Assembly (NCBI GenBank): GCA_001630475.1
Contig: KV419402.1
Location: 230,744 to 294,743 of the forward strand
Direction of reading: 5' to 3'
Length of the DNA: 64,000 bases
From: Sistotremastrum niveocremeum HHB9708
Lineage: Eukaryota > Basidiomycota > Agaricomycetes > Sistotremastrales > Sistotremastraceae
Both the position numbers and the translations under genes were made by a program. Shown in pieces: positions 48,110-60,086 of this stretch. The notes under the pieces were generated by a model. The model was not told where the DNA came from, did not search any database, and saw nothing but the letters and a program-made list of their open reading frames with translations. The first letter of the stretch is position 1; the number at the start of each line of letters is the position of its first letter.

Positions 48110-48993
48110 ATTCGGTCACAAACAAACATATATTATATCCAAGCTCTAAGTGTCTGAGGCATTGCGCTGCGCTGCCACCAACGTCCACTAAACAGTGCCG
48201 ACATATGTATCAGTAAATCTCCACAAGACGCAGTGCAGGAAATGAGACTCAGCAGAGCCAATATCTGCGTATTTCTCGGGTGAATAACAGTCCTGAACCG
48301 ACGGTCAGAAATGTTATACTGGAGACGGAAACATGGAGAGAACGTCGCGGACTCAGTGACTCACTTGAACGGCAAAATTCTGATACAGCTGACTTGGGCC
48401 GAAGGTATCGTATTGGTTGTAGGTGCAAAGGACGTCTAAATATGTGGATTAATAATTCGAAGGCATCAATAAATTCGACTCGGAGAGACGTACGTTAGTC
48501 GCACCTTGGTGCAACATGTGCCTTGATCAGTCGCGCACACACATTGACCCCGAACTCTGAAACAGACGAGAAGGTCAACGCTATAATGACAGGAAATCGA
48601 ATGAACGTACCTGGCAATCAGCTTTCACAAGCTGAAGATTCGAGGTTCTGAATCCAGATTGCACCGCTCTGATGTAGGAAAATTGAATATCAGAGCTCTC
48701 TCGGGTCAAAAAAATAAAAATGAAGCACTGACAACAAATTCGATCAAGACCCTCGGTTGTCCAATTGCATAACGCAGTCTTAGTTTGAGTTTCGCGTAGG
48801 CGCCTACTTTTTACATCGAGCTTGGCGAGGGACAAGAAAATCAGAACGCGCTCGTTTCCTGAGTCTCTATATGGAGAGGAGGCAGGCATGGATGAGGGGA
48901 AGAACCAAGAACCAGTGGGAAAAGCCCAGAAGATAGGGTGAGATGGGGTTGAGATGGGGAATTTTGGGCTGCAAACCCCTCATCTTATATACC
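48110..48993 (-). CDS. Cassette gene 16, spliced, function unknown
   Basis: TATA box 48984-48993, CTTGGCA near 49079, AGATGGGG repeats 48940-48959, 3' block 48110-48143. The first ATG (48889) opens MPASSPYRDSGNERVLIFLS. Donors (minus) at 48605-48610, 48488-48493 and 48359-48364. The last exon, 48188-48292, is 35 codons (EKYADIGSAESHFLHCVLWR) with a stop 45 bp before the 3' block. No family recognised. Confidence 0.45.
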
Positions 48994-49090
48994 CCAAATT
49001 CCAGGCTACAGAAGTCCAGTCAGCAAAATCATCAGATTGAATCCTTCCGAATCGACCGGATTCGATGTAAAGAGGGGTGCCTTGGCACTC
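48940..49090 (-). promoter_or_regulatory. Exemplar cassette promoter (cassette 16)
   Basis: Reading the minus strand: ATGCCAAG-type element (plus CTTGGCA) at about 49079-49086, then TATATAAG at 48984-48993 about 95 bp downstream, then two CCCCATCTCA repeats at 48939-48961, then ATG 48889. The same order and spacing is found in at least 15 of the 23 promoters in the window; in cassettes 7, 8, 9, 18, 20, 21 and 22 the CTTGGCAT element was not found at the usual distance. The CCATCT repeats probably mark the transcript start or leader. Confidence 0.65.
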
Positions 49091-49321
49091 GGATCGATAT
49101 CCGGTCGCAGAGCTGCAGTCGACGATGGGACGCTGTTCATTCAGTTCGGGAGGATGAGAAAGTCGATCCTGGAGCTGAGAAGCACCGTTCGGAGGAATCG
49201 AAACAGATCTCGGGTGATCGATCGGCACCGGATCGGGATCGAGCTGAGATCACTTCGGCTCCGAATCCTTGTTTGTTTTGAGATCCAACCTTCACAGGTC
49301 CCAACTTCGGGGCGAGTCAAT

Positions 49322-49355
49322 ATTCGATCAGAAAATATATGATATTCTATCCAAG
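49322..49355 (-). terminator. Exemplar cassette 3' block (cassette 17)
   Basis: Minus strand: TCTTGGATAGAATATCATAT then TTTTCTGATCGAATA. The constant core TTGGATAGAATA followed by a T-rich run and GATCGAA recurs in about 23 copies, and AATAAA-like hexamers fall in it (AATAAA itself in cassette 9). Stop codons in the modelled last exons lie 0-150 bp before it. I interpret it as a polyadenylation signal region. Confidence 0.55.
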
Positions 49356-50073
49356 AACGACTACACGAAGTCATCATGGGGTTCACGAGGAACCAACCGC
49401 TCCGAATCATCGCTACATGTCCGTCGACGAATGAAACACTCGGCGCGAGGGTGGACAAGCAATACTTCATACTCAACCAAGACGTCTCCGGTCGATAAAC
49501 TATCCCCCTACGTGGTTCAGAGACATCATGAGCGCAAGTCTTCAGATTGAAAATGCGGACTTACAGACAACTGTGCACCCAACAAGTCACCTTTGAGGGC
49601 TGTCGTTCCCGTTCGGACGAGTCAGAATCTGTACCATGTATTTGAGGGAATCCTTCGATATGTCAGTTGATAAAATAGAACACGATGGAAATCGACGAAC
49701 CGGGATCCACGACTGTATCCTGCATCACAATCATAGGCCAGGAACTCCGGTTCGCTGATGATGGTCCTAGACGATTTCATGAATAGCTCGTACGTACGTG
49801 AAGATTAGATACGTACCATTGTTAGAGCCCAAAGACATTCTCAAGCAAACAGGGAGCACTGGTTTCGACGCATATGTCAAGGAAGGATGCGTTCATGTGG
49901 TCAAGTATGGGGTGAGAGGTGTCGATTGAGTCGCCTTCAAGAAAGTGCATATGGCGTCGGAAAGCGAGCTTCTCTGGGTTTCTGTGCTAAGCCCGTAGTG
50001 GTGTATCCAAGACGATAAGATAGATGGGGGGTAGATGGGGAATTTCGAGACAGGAGGCTTGCTTTTATACCCC
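49322..50073 (-). CDS. Cassette gene 17, spliced, function unknown
   Basis: TATA box 50063-50073, CTTGGCAT near 50168, AGATGGG repeats 50022-50038, 3' block 49322-49355. Donors at 49811-49816 (GTACGT) and 49559-49564 (GTAAGT). The last exon, 49361-49507, is 49 codons with GDSLSTGDVLVEYEVLLVHP and an acidic tail. An earlier exon near 49600-49680 is open in two frames. No family recognised. Confidence 0.4.
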
Positions 50074-50502
50074 ACTGATGGAGATTCAAGGAGCATCGGA
50101 ACGACCTCGGACGATCGAGGCTTTGGCCAATTCAAATCTTCCAATCGGGTGGACTGGACGGAAGGGAATGCTTGGCATCGAGATCAAAGTGTGGATGTCG
50201 AGATCGGGGGACGGAGCTGGAAGGATTCGGAGTGAAGAAGGTCGTTTCTAGAGCCGTTCTATAGATCGAGCTTGTGATCGAGAGGAATCCGGAACACTCA
50301 GAGCTTTGTGGAGTCTGAGTCCTCCGACGATCGAGAGAAGCCATTTCAACTCAAGAGGATCGGGCGGTGAAGGGCTTGGCATGTCGATCACAGTTTGCTG
50401 ACCAGACTTGAGTCTAACGAGACTCACTTCCGGCAGTCGAAATAACATGATCTTTGAGCTCTTTGCGAGATTTCAATCTCGATAAGGAGATTTGCCGGGA
50501 CA

Positions 50503-51150
50503 AATTTCGATGACAAGCTATTTTATATTCAACCAAGATGCGCATACATCGACCTCAAATGACCCCTCTCTTCTGCACAAACCCAGCACACAGCTCGACA
50601 AGATCAAGCGATTCAACACGCACACAATCACTATGTACGTAGAATGAGTAACAGATAGTGGATGGTTGCAAAGAGAAACTCACCGTAGCATTGGGGCACG
50701 CGTCTCGAGGGAACTCATGCAAAGAATTATCTTCGATGTCGAAAGGGAATGAGCTGTCACTAGCCAACACGCCTGGGCCTTTCAGACAACACTATAATCA
50801 CAACGTAGGATCGGACTTACTACTGGCAAATGTAATCACAGAAGTCTCCTCAGGACATCTTCAAGTAAGAGACTCGGCTCACTTCACAGTCAATCCCCGT
50901 AACAGTGATGTCGAAATTGACGAGATGCGTGCGAAGTGAGCTCCCGCCGTGGACGATGGTCGAGATAACAGGATTTCACAAAGGAGTTCGTATCGGCGGT
51001 AACGCCAAGAGGATGTCGATAGTGTGTGGCGAAGTATTACAAAGGAACCCAATAGACTGGCTGGTCACAATGAGAGGCGTAGATGGAGTAGATGGGGGAT
51101 AGATTGAATGAGATGGCGAAAGTCATGGCAGAGCGCGTCCTTTTATACAT
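50503..51150 (-). CDS. Cassette gene 18, spliced, function unknown
   Basis: The shortest complete unit. TATA-like TTTTATAC 51141-51150, AGATGG repeats 51080-51100, 3' block 50503-50540 (variant ATATTCAACCAAGA). Donors at 50815-50820 (GTAAGT) and 50678-50683 (GTGAGT). An exon near 50680-50760 is open on the minus strand (DSSFPFDIEDNSLHEFPRDA). Motif A lies upstream. Confidence 0.4.
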
Positions 51151-51609
51151 GCGAGGAGGCTCCTAGCGGATGGGATGAAGTGCAGGATGGAGGTAGATCG
51201 GTGGATCCGGAAGACAGATACTCTCGATCGATTTCGGCTCAGAGTTCTCAAGAAGCTGTGGAAGGATTCGGAATGTGGAGAGTCTCAGATGAGGTCCGAG
51301 CTCTTCGGCAGGATCGAGATCTGGGAGTATCCTATTCGTCGATCGATCGACACGACGATCAAGAGGAAAGGGCTGCGGATGCATTCGGAAGAAGTGCTGT
51401 GATTCAAGGGGCTGTCGAGGAAAGTGGGATCGATCATCGGAAAGTATAATTGTCTGCTCTTCGATCTCGAGGATTGACAGGGCTTCTCTGGCCGCGGATC
51501 CTATTCAGAACCAGATGATGCAATCATCTCTTCCGGTTATCAACTTGTCTTGGCAAGAATTCCTTCTGGGCGATCTCATGCCATTTCTCGATGTGGTTCC
51601 CAATTCCCC

Positions 51610-51833
51610 CTAAAGTTGGTCACGAAGACTTTGCGAGAAATCAGAACAGAAGGATGTCGTAGAAGTTATGAAGAGATCATGTGACGCCTCCAAGTTTTCT
51701 GCCATCGAAATTTGTTCATTTATGAAGATCCTGTCGTGTCGAAAGCCAAAAGAAGAGCTCGAGAGAATGACGGAGCCAAATAAGGCCAAAGCTCGCGTAA
51801 AATGTGAAGGATATTCGAATTCGAACTCCGCGC
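51610..51833 (-). repeat. Motif A copy 8, in a long spacer
   Basis: Motif A at 51772-51833, about 630 bp upstream of the cassette 18 TATA box. The minus frame ALALFGSVILSSSSFGFRHD stays open to 51610 inside a longer frame starting near 52011. The remaining spacer to 53071 has only scattered ORFs. Confidence 0.6.
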
Positions 51834-53071
51834 AACGAGTTCTTGTTCCCTTTCGTGGCCCCAATCCTGCGCAGCATTGACCCGAAGTGCATCCATGTTG
51901 TGAAACACAGGAAGACGTCTGTGATATCATGGTGAGCGAATTGCAGCACTTTTCGGAGGAGTTGCTTACGGTTACGTTTCTATAGTGGCTCTGGCTGGCT
52001 GAATCCTTCAACGCGTCCTCTTTCTCAACGAAGTGCTCTATTCCGTATATCCTGGAACTAAAGCTTTCTCCTCCTCCTTAGATTCAATGACACCCCTTGA
52101 AATTATGATGAACTCGCGTTCGACACTGGTCGTTCTGGAAACTCGAACACATCCAATCCGCCCACCAGCGTCTCCAGAGGCTTTTCAACGGCAAAGAACC
52201 AACGTAGAAAGCTACCTGTAAAGCGACGCGCTAATCTCTGCCTTCTGTGTCCTCTTGCTTGCTATGTTCAACATTAACACGCTGCTCCCATGCGGCCAAC
52301 GTCTTCTCTGCATCCAACATCCTGTCAAATCCACTCTCGGTACATCGGCTATGGCCTTCAAATGCCGGTGTCCGTTAATTATGCGGCTCGCCATAGCAGT
52401 TAAGATCTCCAGACGTTCATCGCGCATACGATACGATGATGCGTATGCTATCACGTACTGTGCGTATACCTTGTCGTATCCCCCTGCCTCTCACGATACT
52501 GATTATCATTAATCATCCTCAGCCTCCCTTAGCTTCATCTCAATTCTTCTATCGCAGTCCTTCATCTGAGCCCCTTGACCAAAGATCTTCAAGTCTTCAT
52601 CGCGCAATCCCTGACTTCATTCGCTGCTTACGCGCCTGTGGCCAAGATCATGTCAACACGTCATCTCAATACCGCCAACACCCTTTTTGGACAATTCAAG
52701 GCATGCTCATTGATATCATGCTTCCTCTTCGGATTACCTCGACCTTGTCATCATGGGCGTGAATTCCAGGGCTGTCAAATAGCGACAGTGCCATGCACTT
52801 TTCTGCGTCTACGGTCCGCTTCATGGTTCTATTTCCCCACAACGGATTTCAGACTTTGCAGATGATGGTACCATTAGTTCTTCGCTTCGCCTATTAACCC
52901 TATCCTTTCTTTGTATTGCATAACGTCGCCAATCGCGTGGAGAGCGTTGAGTGGGAGTTTGGTCCAAAACATCATGTATAAATCGTGCTTTCAAGAATAT
53001 TATAGACCGATTCAAATTCGATAGCGCCGCCGATACCAGCATCACACATGCAACCGCTTTGGAGCGAAAAG

Positions 53072-54048
53072 ATTTTCGAACACAAAATATGTAATATTCT
53101 ATCCAAAAACGTCAGACGACATACAATTTCTGGATACGTGGCCGACAGATTTCAATTGCCATCCCACAGCCGCTCATTCCAATCCAAGCGTATGTCGGCC
53201 TCTTCGGACAGGATACCGCTCCCTCTCGATCGCCAGAATCGACTGTGACACCACAAGGTCTCCGTCGCTTGCACTCGAGCCGAAGCATGCCACTACCTCA
53301 GATTCTCAACTCTGTAGAATCGAGAGTCAATCGGTGAGGCGAAAGTTCGAAGGACAAGTAGAACTTACGAAGCATGAGCCGAAGTTGATTCGAGAATGAT
53401 CTCTGAGTAAATTAGGCGGTGTAGTAAGCGTTTGCCCAGCTTTTGTGATCTAGTACTTCGACAGCCGTTCATTAGCTCAGAGCACAGAATAAATTAACCA
53501 AACAAAGAAACTCACTGGAACTTGCTGGATAGTGTCGAGGCGGATAATCCACAGGTAAGCAGGACTTCGAGAAATCCGCCCGTCCAGTGGTCCCTCCAGC
53601 GCATTAGTATTGACGCCAAGAGCCAAACTTGCCAAGGCGTCACAGATGGACGGGGCAGCTCGCTTGACATGGGACACGATGGTGGGCTGGGCCAATTCAC
53701 ACGAGGCAACTGTGGCAAGAGGAAATATGAGAAATTGATGAATATAACAGACCACTTGACTGATTTGAAATACGCACTCTCTCATTTCCAGACACGAACT
53801 GGGGCACGATATTCGCATCCTGACAAAGATTTCAGGGCCATTACTGTAGATGGTGATGTAGATATCATGAGAGAGGACGAGTGGAGGCCGGACGCACCAT
53901 GTTGGGAATATATGAGGACAGCGACACCGAAGGGAGGGGCGGAACGCATGCTCCGAATCAGAAATAGACCAAGAAGAGAGCGTGATAGATAGAGACAGAT
54001 GGAGGGCAGATGGGGATTCACGCACCTTTCGCCCTCTCTTTATACTCC
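53072..54048 (-). CDS. Cassette gene 19, spliced, function unknown
   Basis: TATA box 54039-54048, CTTGGCAT at 54274 (further away than usual), AGATGG repeats 53997-54015, 3' block 53072-53110. The first ATG after the leader (about 53951) opens MRSAPPFGVAVLIYSQHGAS. A large exon between a CACAG acceptor near 53719 and a GTGAGT donor at 53510-53515 is open in two frames; one reads LASLALGVNTNALEGPLDGR. A further donor is at 53363-53368. No family recognised. Confidence 0.4.
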
Positions 54049-54441
54049 AGCTCTGACGGTCGGATAGAATCGTTACGAAATTGAATGGATGAAGCGATCG
54101 AAATGATCGAGAGGATTCGGGGAAGAAGAGGGCGGGGATCGACATTTGCGATCAGGAGTCCGAGATCGACGGTCACAATGATCGGGAGTGAAATCGGGAA
54201 GAAGGCTTCGGGTGGAGTGAAGGTTCCGGAGATCGAGAGAAGTCGTCTCAGTTCGGGAGGATCGTGGAGTGAAGGCTTGGCATTTTTTGCTTCCGTCGAA
54301 TTCTATCCCCCAGACCACTCGATCCCGATCTCTCCGAGTCTCAGTCATGTGTTTCGATGATCGTAGCAGCTCAGGATGATTCGATCTTGAGAAGTGAGAG
54401 CCGCCAAAATCAGAAGCGGAAGCAGAATCTCCGAGGGACAT

Positions 54442-55203
54442 ATTTCGATCACGAAAGAAATTATATTTATCAAAGACGGAGATACATGGACTTGAGTCCT
54501 CACATCTGCAACGGCGACTTAAAGTTCTCTTTGCGTCACAGGATTCTGTATCCCTCCCGAGACAGCAACTTTAGACGATCATAACAGAGAGAGGATGAGG
54601 ATGAGTACGATGTCAAGAGGGGTAAAGGTTGAAAACTTACATTGCTAGAACTCCAGATAACAGTTTTAGTATGATAGAGATCAATCTCGGCTTCGCAAGT
54701 AGATGTAGCCATCGAAGTGTTTGCCTGATATATTCCGTGATGAGACCACCACGGAACGATGCCAACAAAATGCAGGCTTACCACGAGTCTTGGTTACATA
54801 TCGACATGTGTCGAGATTGCATATCCGAAACTCGTAGTTTGAGGCATGGATGAGCCAGCAATGCAGCTATCCGGACTTGTCCTCACGCCCTTCAAGTGAG
54901 AATTCGGTCAACACGCGGTAAGAATCGCGAGAGTAGAGTGGAACACTTACATTTCTCCCAGCCGACGTTCGATACAGCTTTATCCTTCAGACGCATTAGA
55001 TGCTTCCTACTGCGACTGTGGCGCATGATGATCTCCGAGCGTATTCAAGATGGGCACGAAGAAGAGGAAGGCCAGATTTAGACAAGAATAGGTGCGAGGC
55101 TGAGTGCAACCAGGCGATGAGGGGTGGAACGAATAGATAGGCAACATGGGGATAGATCGGGTGAGATGGCGAAATGAGAAGTGAGTCGCCACCTTTTATA
55201 TCG
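54442..55203 (-). CDS. Cassette gene 20, spliced, function unknown
   Basis: TATA box 55193-55203, AGATGG-type repeats 55148-55170, 3' block 54442-54478 (variant ATTTATCAAAGA). Donors (minus GTAAGT) at 54945-54950 and 54635-54640. No confident reading frame. Motif A lies about 590 bp upstream. Confidence 0.35.
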
Positions 55204-55785
55204 TAGAGCTCATGATCTGATAGAGCGGGAGGCCTCGGGATTGAGACAAGCCAAGAAAGAAGCTGAGGGTCGACGGAGATCGAGTCGTTGCCTCAGGAAG
55301 GAGCCGGAACATCGATCGACAAGCAGCGATGTGAGGCCAGACTTGAATAGCTCGAGATCGGCGACATTCTCATTGATCGATTGATTCATTGACAAGGGGA
55401 CCTTTCGGCGGAAGTAGAATTTCCATCTAGGACGATCGTAGCTGAGCGCTGATCGTCGGCGCATCCCTTGATCGTCGGACGAAGAGGATGTTCTTCGTCG
55501 ATCTTCGGGACGCTCAGGCCCCACAGTCTTCTTGAAACGATCTGCGATGGTTTAGGAACCAGTCTGTCATTACATGAGTGAATCGTACCTGACTATAACA
55601 TTTTTTCGAATAAATTAGCGGTAGACTCTTTGTGGATGAAGCACCATGATAAGACGAGAGAATCTAGTGACTCAAAAAATCAGGGTACAAATGAACATAC
55701 TCATTAACATTATCATATACCGAAAAATTGATTTCGAGTGCCTCAGTCCCGTCGAGAGCAAACGGATGACGAGGAAGAGAGTTTC

Positions 55786-55847
55786 ACCAAACAAGGCCAA
55801 ACTCCAAAGGGAAAATCCCCAGAATATTACATTCTGAACTCCGCTGC
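55786..55847 (-). repeat. Motif A copy 9, in a long spacer
   Basis: CCAAACAAGGCCAAACTCC then GAACTCCGCTG. The minus frame reads LALFGETLFLVIRLL. A plus-strand frame at 56445-56711 (VTWDSFEISDPPSFVNKHRA) and a minus frame at 56764-56997 in the remaining spacer look protein-like but unrelated; neither is supported well enough to call a gene. Confidence 0.55.
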
Positions 55848-57186
55848 TTTGTGGTCCTCGCCATCTGGTAGCTTTGTGCTCTGGCGGTTTCCTGGTTCTC
55901 GTTTCCTCATTCGCATCCTCGTAGTCGATGGTGTCACAGCCAAAGTTCCGGAGCTGATGATGGATGGTCGCCCTGGAGCTGAATTTTCTCTGGTGAGTAG
56001 AGGCGCGTCTACGCTGTTCGTCTTATCACTCATGCTCCTGCCTAGATCTACCGACAGGTTGAATGTGATCATTGCGACGATCTGTTGTGTATCAAAGTGA
56101 GTGCTTTGCATGCGAGTATTCTCACATGTCGAGCAGCTCTCACAGATCCGACGAATTTATCTGTCCTTGTCAGCTCATTGATGGTATCGCATGGCGCGAT
56201 GCAGGATTAAGGATGTAGTAATTGACTGGATTGCGGGGATTTCATGCTCAATTCTAGGGTGGCATTGCGATCTTGTTCCTGGTACTCGTTCCATTTCATT
56301 TCTCTCGGCCTTCACTGATCGTTCTTCAGCGATCGAGGCGCCTTGACTCTCGATCGATTGCGTACACAACCCGACCCTCGTTGGTGCCCGAAGGAACTTC
56401 GGTCTAACCGCAATCCTCATCTCGTATAACTCTAAGCGATATTCTTGGCTCAGCATTTTGTCTCCACATGCCTTAACGCGTACCAAAATATCGATGACGG
56501 TCCTGTCACCTGGGATTCTTTCGAGATCTCAGACCCCCCATCTTTTGTCAACAAACATCGGGCGACACGGTTCTTGGTCTTTGTTCCCCCTGATGAAGGT
56601 TCTCAAGATCGTAGTGTATACCTGGGGCCGTTCCGATCCCTATGGCCGAGTACCCCGTCGACGTCTGTGCTCCCTCCATCCCTACAATTGGACCACTCTC
56701 ATTCCACTTGAGCATGCTTGCCTATTCATGCGGATACCTAGACTATTTCTCGTGCAAATGACGCTACACTCCTCGAAGCTGCCGCCGCGTATTATCAGTG
56801 CAATCTATCACGACCGAGTATTCGACATGCCGGCGCTTCGGCCACATGATGCCTTTACCTCTTCCTTCTGTATCGACACCAAATACTATACTGTCAACTT
56901 TCTCTGTGAATCGCAGTGCGTCGACGCGGCACCGTTTCTCATAGAATGCTCGGGAACCCACACCTCCAATCATGAACCATGTCCTCAGACTCCTCAACGA
57001 GTAGTGGCTATGCGAAGACTAGCTTGGTAGTCAATTCTCGAGGCTCCGAGGCAGATGTGTGGATCATATGGAGAGCAACTTGCGACCTCCTGACGATCGC
57101 CTAGACATATATTCTCCTCCATCTTGATCACGTAGTGAAACCCAATGTCAATTTCACACTTCCCTAGCCATGTACAGCTCCAGAGC

Positions 57187-58080
57187 GATTTCGATAAAAA
57201 AGCATTTAATATTCTATCCAAAATGTGGCAAGCAAACGACATCAGAGCTTTCACGGTACAAATCTCACACCGTCTCTATCGGTCCCGTCTGATCCAGAGC
57301 GGCCTATATCGCTCTCCCAAATATATATCACTGACTCTTCTTTCGCTCTTTCACCCATCAAATGCGGACCATTGAACTATTGTGATGTCACCGGGTATTG
57401 GGGTGAGGATCCTATCGACATAGTTCTGAAATGAAACTCAGCGCTGAATATATGAGAGATTGAGAGAGAAAGTGTTCTTACATAGTCGAGGGCAAAGTCT
57501 TCGCGCGATGCGATTTGTGCCCCCACTCAGACGATCAAGGAACTGCTAAGTATCTGGAATTTCAAGCACGAAGTCAGCGTTCGTGAACGAGAAATAATCC
57601 AAGAACGTACCTACCAGTAGTCAGAGATTCCCCGTCTCGAGATGTACGAGGGGTCATGCGTTGTCGGACCGGTTCATCAGATGTACGCATGAAGGACTGA
57701 GAGCGACGGGGATCAAGTAAGGGGCCATGTCGTACGATCGTATCACCGATGCGAGTCTGCAGCAAAAAAGAGATATTTAAGATACGAAAGTCATTTGAAA
57801 TGAGAAGACACACCTCGAATAATTGCCCACGATCAACTCGACGATACGCCAGACATCCGAGCATCCCATGCACCGTGTAGACCAGTCATCGAACAGCATC
57901 TAACATCCTTGCGTCCTGACGAATAATTGTGCGGAAAGGGTTGAGTTCTGGTACAGGGAGCGATGGGAGGTTGAGAACAAGACTACGTTGAGGTATAAGA
58001 ATCCAAAAAGCTTTTAGTGAGATGGTGATAGATGGCGAGGAGATGGCGACTGTCAACAGAATCGTGGGCTTTATATACGC
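57187..58080 (-). CDS. Cassette gene 21, spliced, function unknown
   Basis: TATA box 58070-58080, AGATGG repeats 58018-58047, 3' block 57187-57222. Exons: one ending GCLAYRRVDRGQLFE before a GTGTGT donor near 57811, then TRIGDTIVRHGPLLDPRRSQ (from about 57758), donors at 57605-57610 and 57476-57481, and a last exon 57351-57425 of 25 codons (NYVDRILTPIPGDITIVQWS). No family recognised. Confidence 0.45.
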
Positions 58081-58580
58081 CAGCTGTACCACCTCGTGCA
58101 ATGCCAAGACGAGATCGCTGACACTCGATGGTAGGCACAGATCGGATTTGAGGCTTGAATCGGGAGAGAAGCGGGACATTACTGAGATTTGAGAATGGCT
58201 TCTGCGGAAATGAGATCGAGGGTCGGGACGAGGGGGGACGATCGAGAGGAATTCCGATGAAGGAGGAAATGCCGCGCAGGACGGAGGATCCGCTGATCGA
58301 CAGAAGCCTCCTCTAATCGGGATGATCGCCGTGCGAAGCCCTGAGCATCGCATTATCCGATCGAATTGCCATACCGAGAGGCTCGGAGAAGTCTTCTGCG
58401 ATCAAGCCCTTGGGGGTCAGATCGGTGATCAGGGGGCAACTCGGAGGTGGATCAAGATGACAGGTTCCGACAATCGAACGTGGTATCCGAGCTGCGAGAG
58501 ATTTGTGCTTAATATCGTCATCCCTCTGATTCTTGGCGTGCCTGAATTTCATTTGGCAAGTTGCGACTTCACTGGTGAGA

Positions 58581-59430
58581 ATTCCGATCAAAAAATAGTC
58601 TATTATATTCAAGACCTCTCGAACGAAATCACACTGTCCGAGAACAGATTCTATCTGCTTACACCCTTGCTTTGTCTCGATCCAGTGGTTCTCTACCGTA
58701 CCGTGATCCGCCGCCGCGACCCACTGTCGAAGCATTAGAAGAGCACTGTCAGTATGCAGGTGAGGGCGGCACCGAATGAGAACTCACGCTGGGTGAAGAG
58801 ATTTTCAGTAGACGTTCTTAGAACCACTCGGCTCATTCAAGAGATGACGCGTGATGACACTATGCATAGCAGACGCCCTTCATTATATCAGTCAATGAGA
58901 GAATGCGATCAAATGTCAGTACTCACGAATATGCGGCCGGGACATCCGGAGTCCTCGTCCATAAAATTATCCCCGGCATCCATGCAAATCCTGGCAATGG
59001 AGGGAATGAGATTTGAGGACACGCAAGGGAATGAAAGTAGTGGTACTTACTGTCGAGACGAAACAACGCTGAACGGGCGGATCGGCATGGTTGTTTATCG
59101 CCTCAAAGATCACGTTGACAGGGTCTCCTGCACACTCCGACATTCAGAGTGAAAAATGTGAAGGATGTAAATAAAAAACTTACTATTGAGCGTCAGAATG
59201 ATCAAGTACGTGACCTCCTCACAAAAGTGGTTGAGTCGAGAGGCGCCAGTAGTTCGGCGTGCAACGCAGGAGCAAGATCTCATCCGTGCATAGGTGAATC
59301 AGAGTCCTGAGAGCACAATAATACGACAACAAAAAACCTCGCATCAAAATGAAGAGGGGTAGATGTGGGAGATGGGGATAGATGGAATTAGATGGGGAAA
59401 TTCATCGTTGGAGGCCTCCTTTTATATCGC
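58581..59430 (-). CDS. Cassette gene 22, spliced, function unknown
   Basis: TATA box 59419-59430, AGATGGGG repeats 59369-59399, 3' block 58581-58615. Four clear minus-strand donors: 59178-59183, 59045-59050, 58921-58926 and 58782-58787. The last exon (from about 58733) is open in one frame through the 3' block (HGTVENHWIETKQGCKQIES) and in another for 22 codons. Frame unresolved. Motif A lies upstream. Confidence 0.4.
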
Positions 59431-60027
59431 GTTTGGGACAGCGGAAGGGGCGGGAGGAGTCGCGATGGGAGTAAATCGTGGGCGCGGATCGGTGGGTTAA
59501 ATCATCGAAGAGGATTCTGAGCTCCGGGATCGAGTCACCGTCTCAGTACGGATCGGGAAGAGGAGTCAACATACAAGGAAGGGATCGTTCTGTAGCAGCT
59601 CGGGATTGGCGTCATCTCATCGATCGATCTGCAGACTTTGAAGGCCCGCGGAAGTAAATCGTGGCTCAAGGGGATGATCGAGGGAGCCTCCCTGCGATCG
59701 TCGGAAATAATAGAGTCGTCCTTTTCGATCGTCGGAACAGTAGCAGATCCTTCCGCGTGCGCCCTATTGAGAGTCATTAGATACGATCAACTTAGCTCCC
59801 CATCGATCTTACCTTGCCATCACCTCCGTTTAAGATAAGTGCTTATGCTCCGGGGCACTTTGATGGGCAGAAGTTTGTTCCGAGAAATCTGCCCGAAGAG
59901 GAGATAGGTCATCAGCAAGAAAATGAGTCAAGATCTCGCAATACTCTTGGATCCCTCACCACACAGAAACACTGATTTTGATGAGTCTTTCATCGCCGAC
60001 AGGAAAATGAGAGACTTGGAAGAGACC

Positions 60028-60086
60028 TGCGCCAAACAGGACCAAAGCAAAGCTAATGCGAATATTCCACTTTGAACTCCGCTCCC
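60028..60086 (-). repeat. Motif A copy 10, in a long spacer
   Basis: CCAAACAGGACCAAAGC then GAACTCCGCTCC with the shortest gap between halves. The minus frame reads ALVLFGAGLFQVSHF. It is about 600 bp upstream of the cassette 22 TATA box. The following 1.1 kb has weak ORFs only. Confidence 0.6.

Noticed and set aside
49361-49507. STGDVLVEYEVLL in cassette 17 resembles a strand of viral jelly-roll capsid proteins
   Set aside because: Only one short stretch in one cassette; no other capsid motif, and other cassettes lack it.
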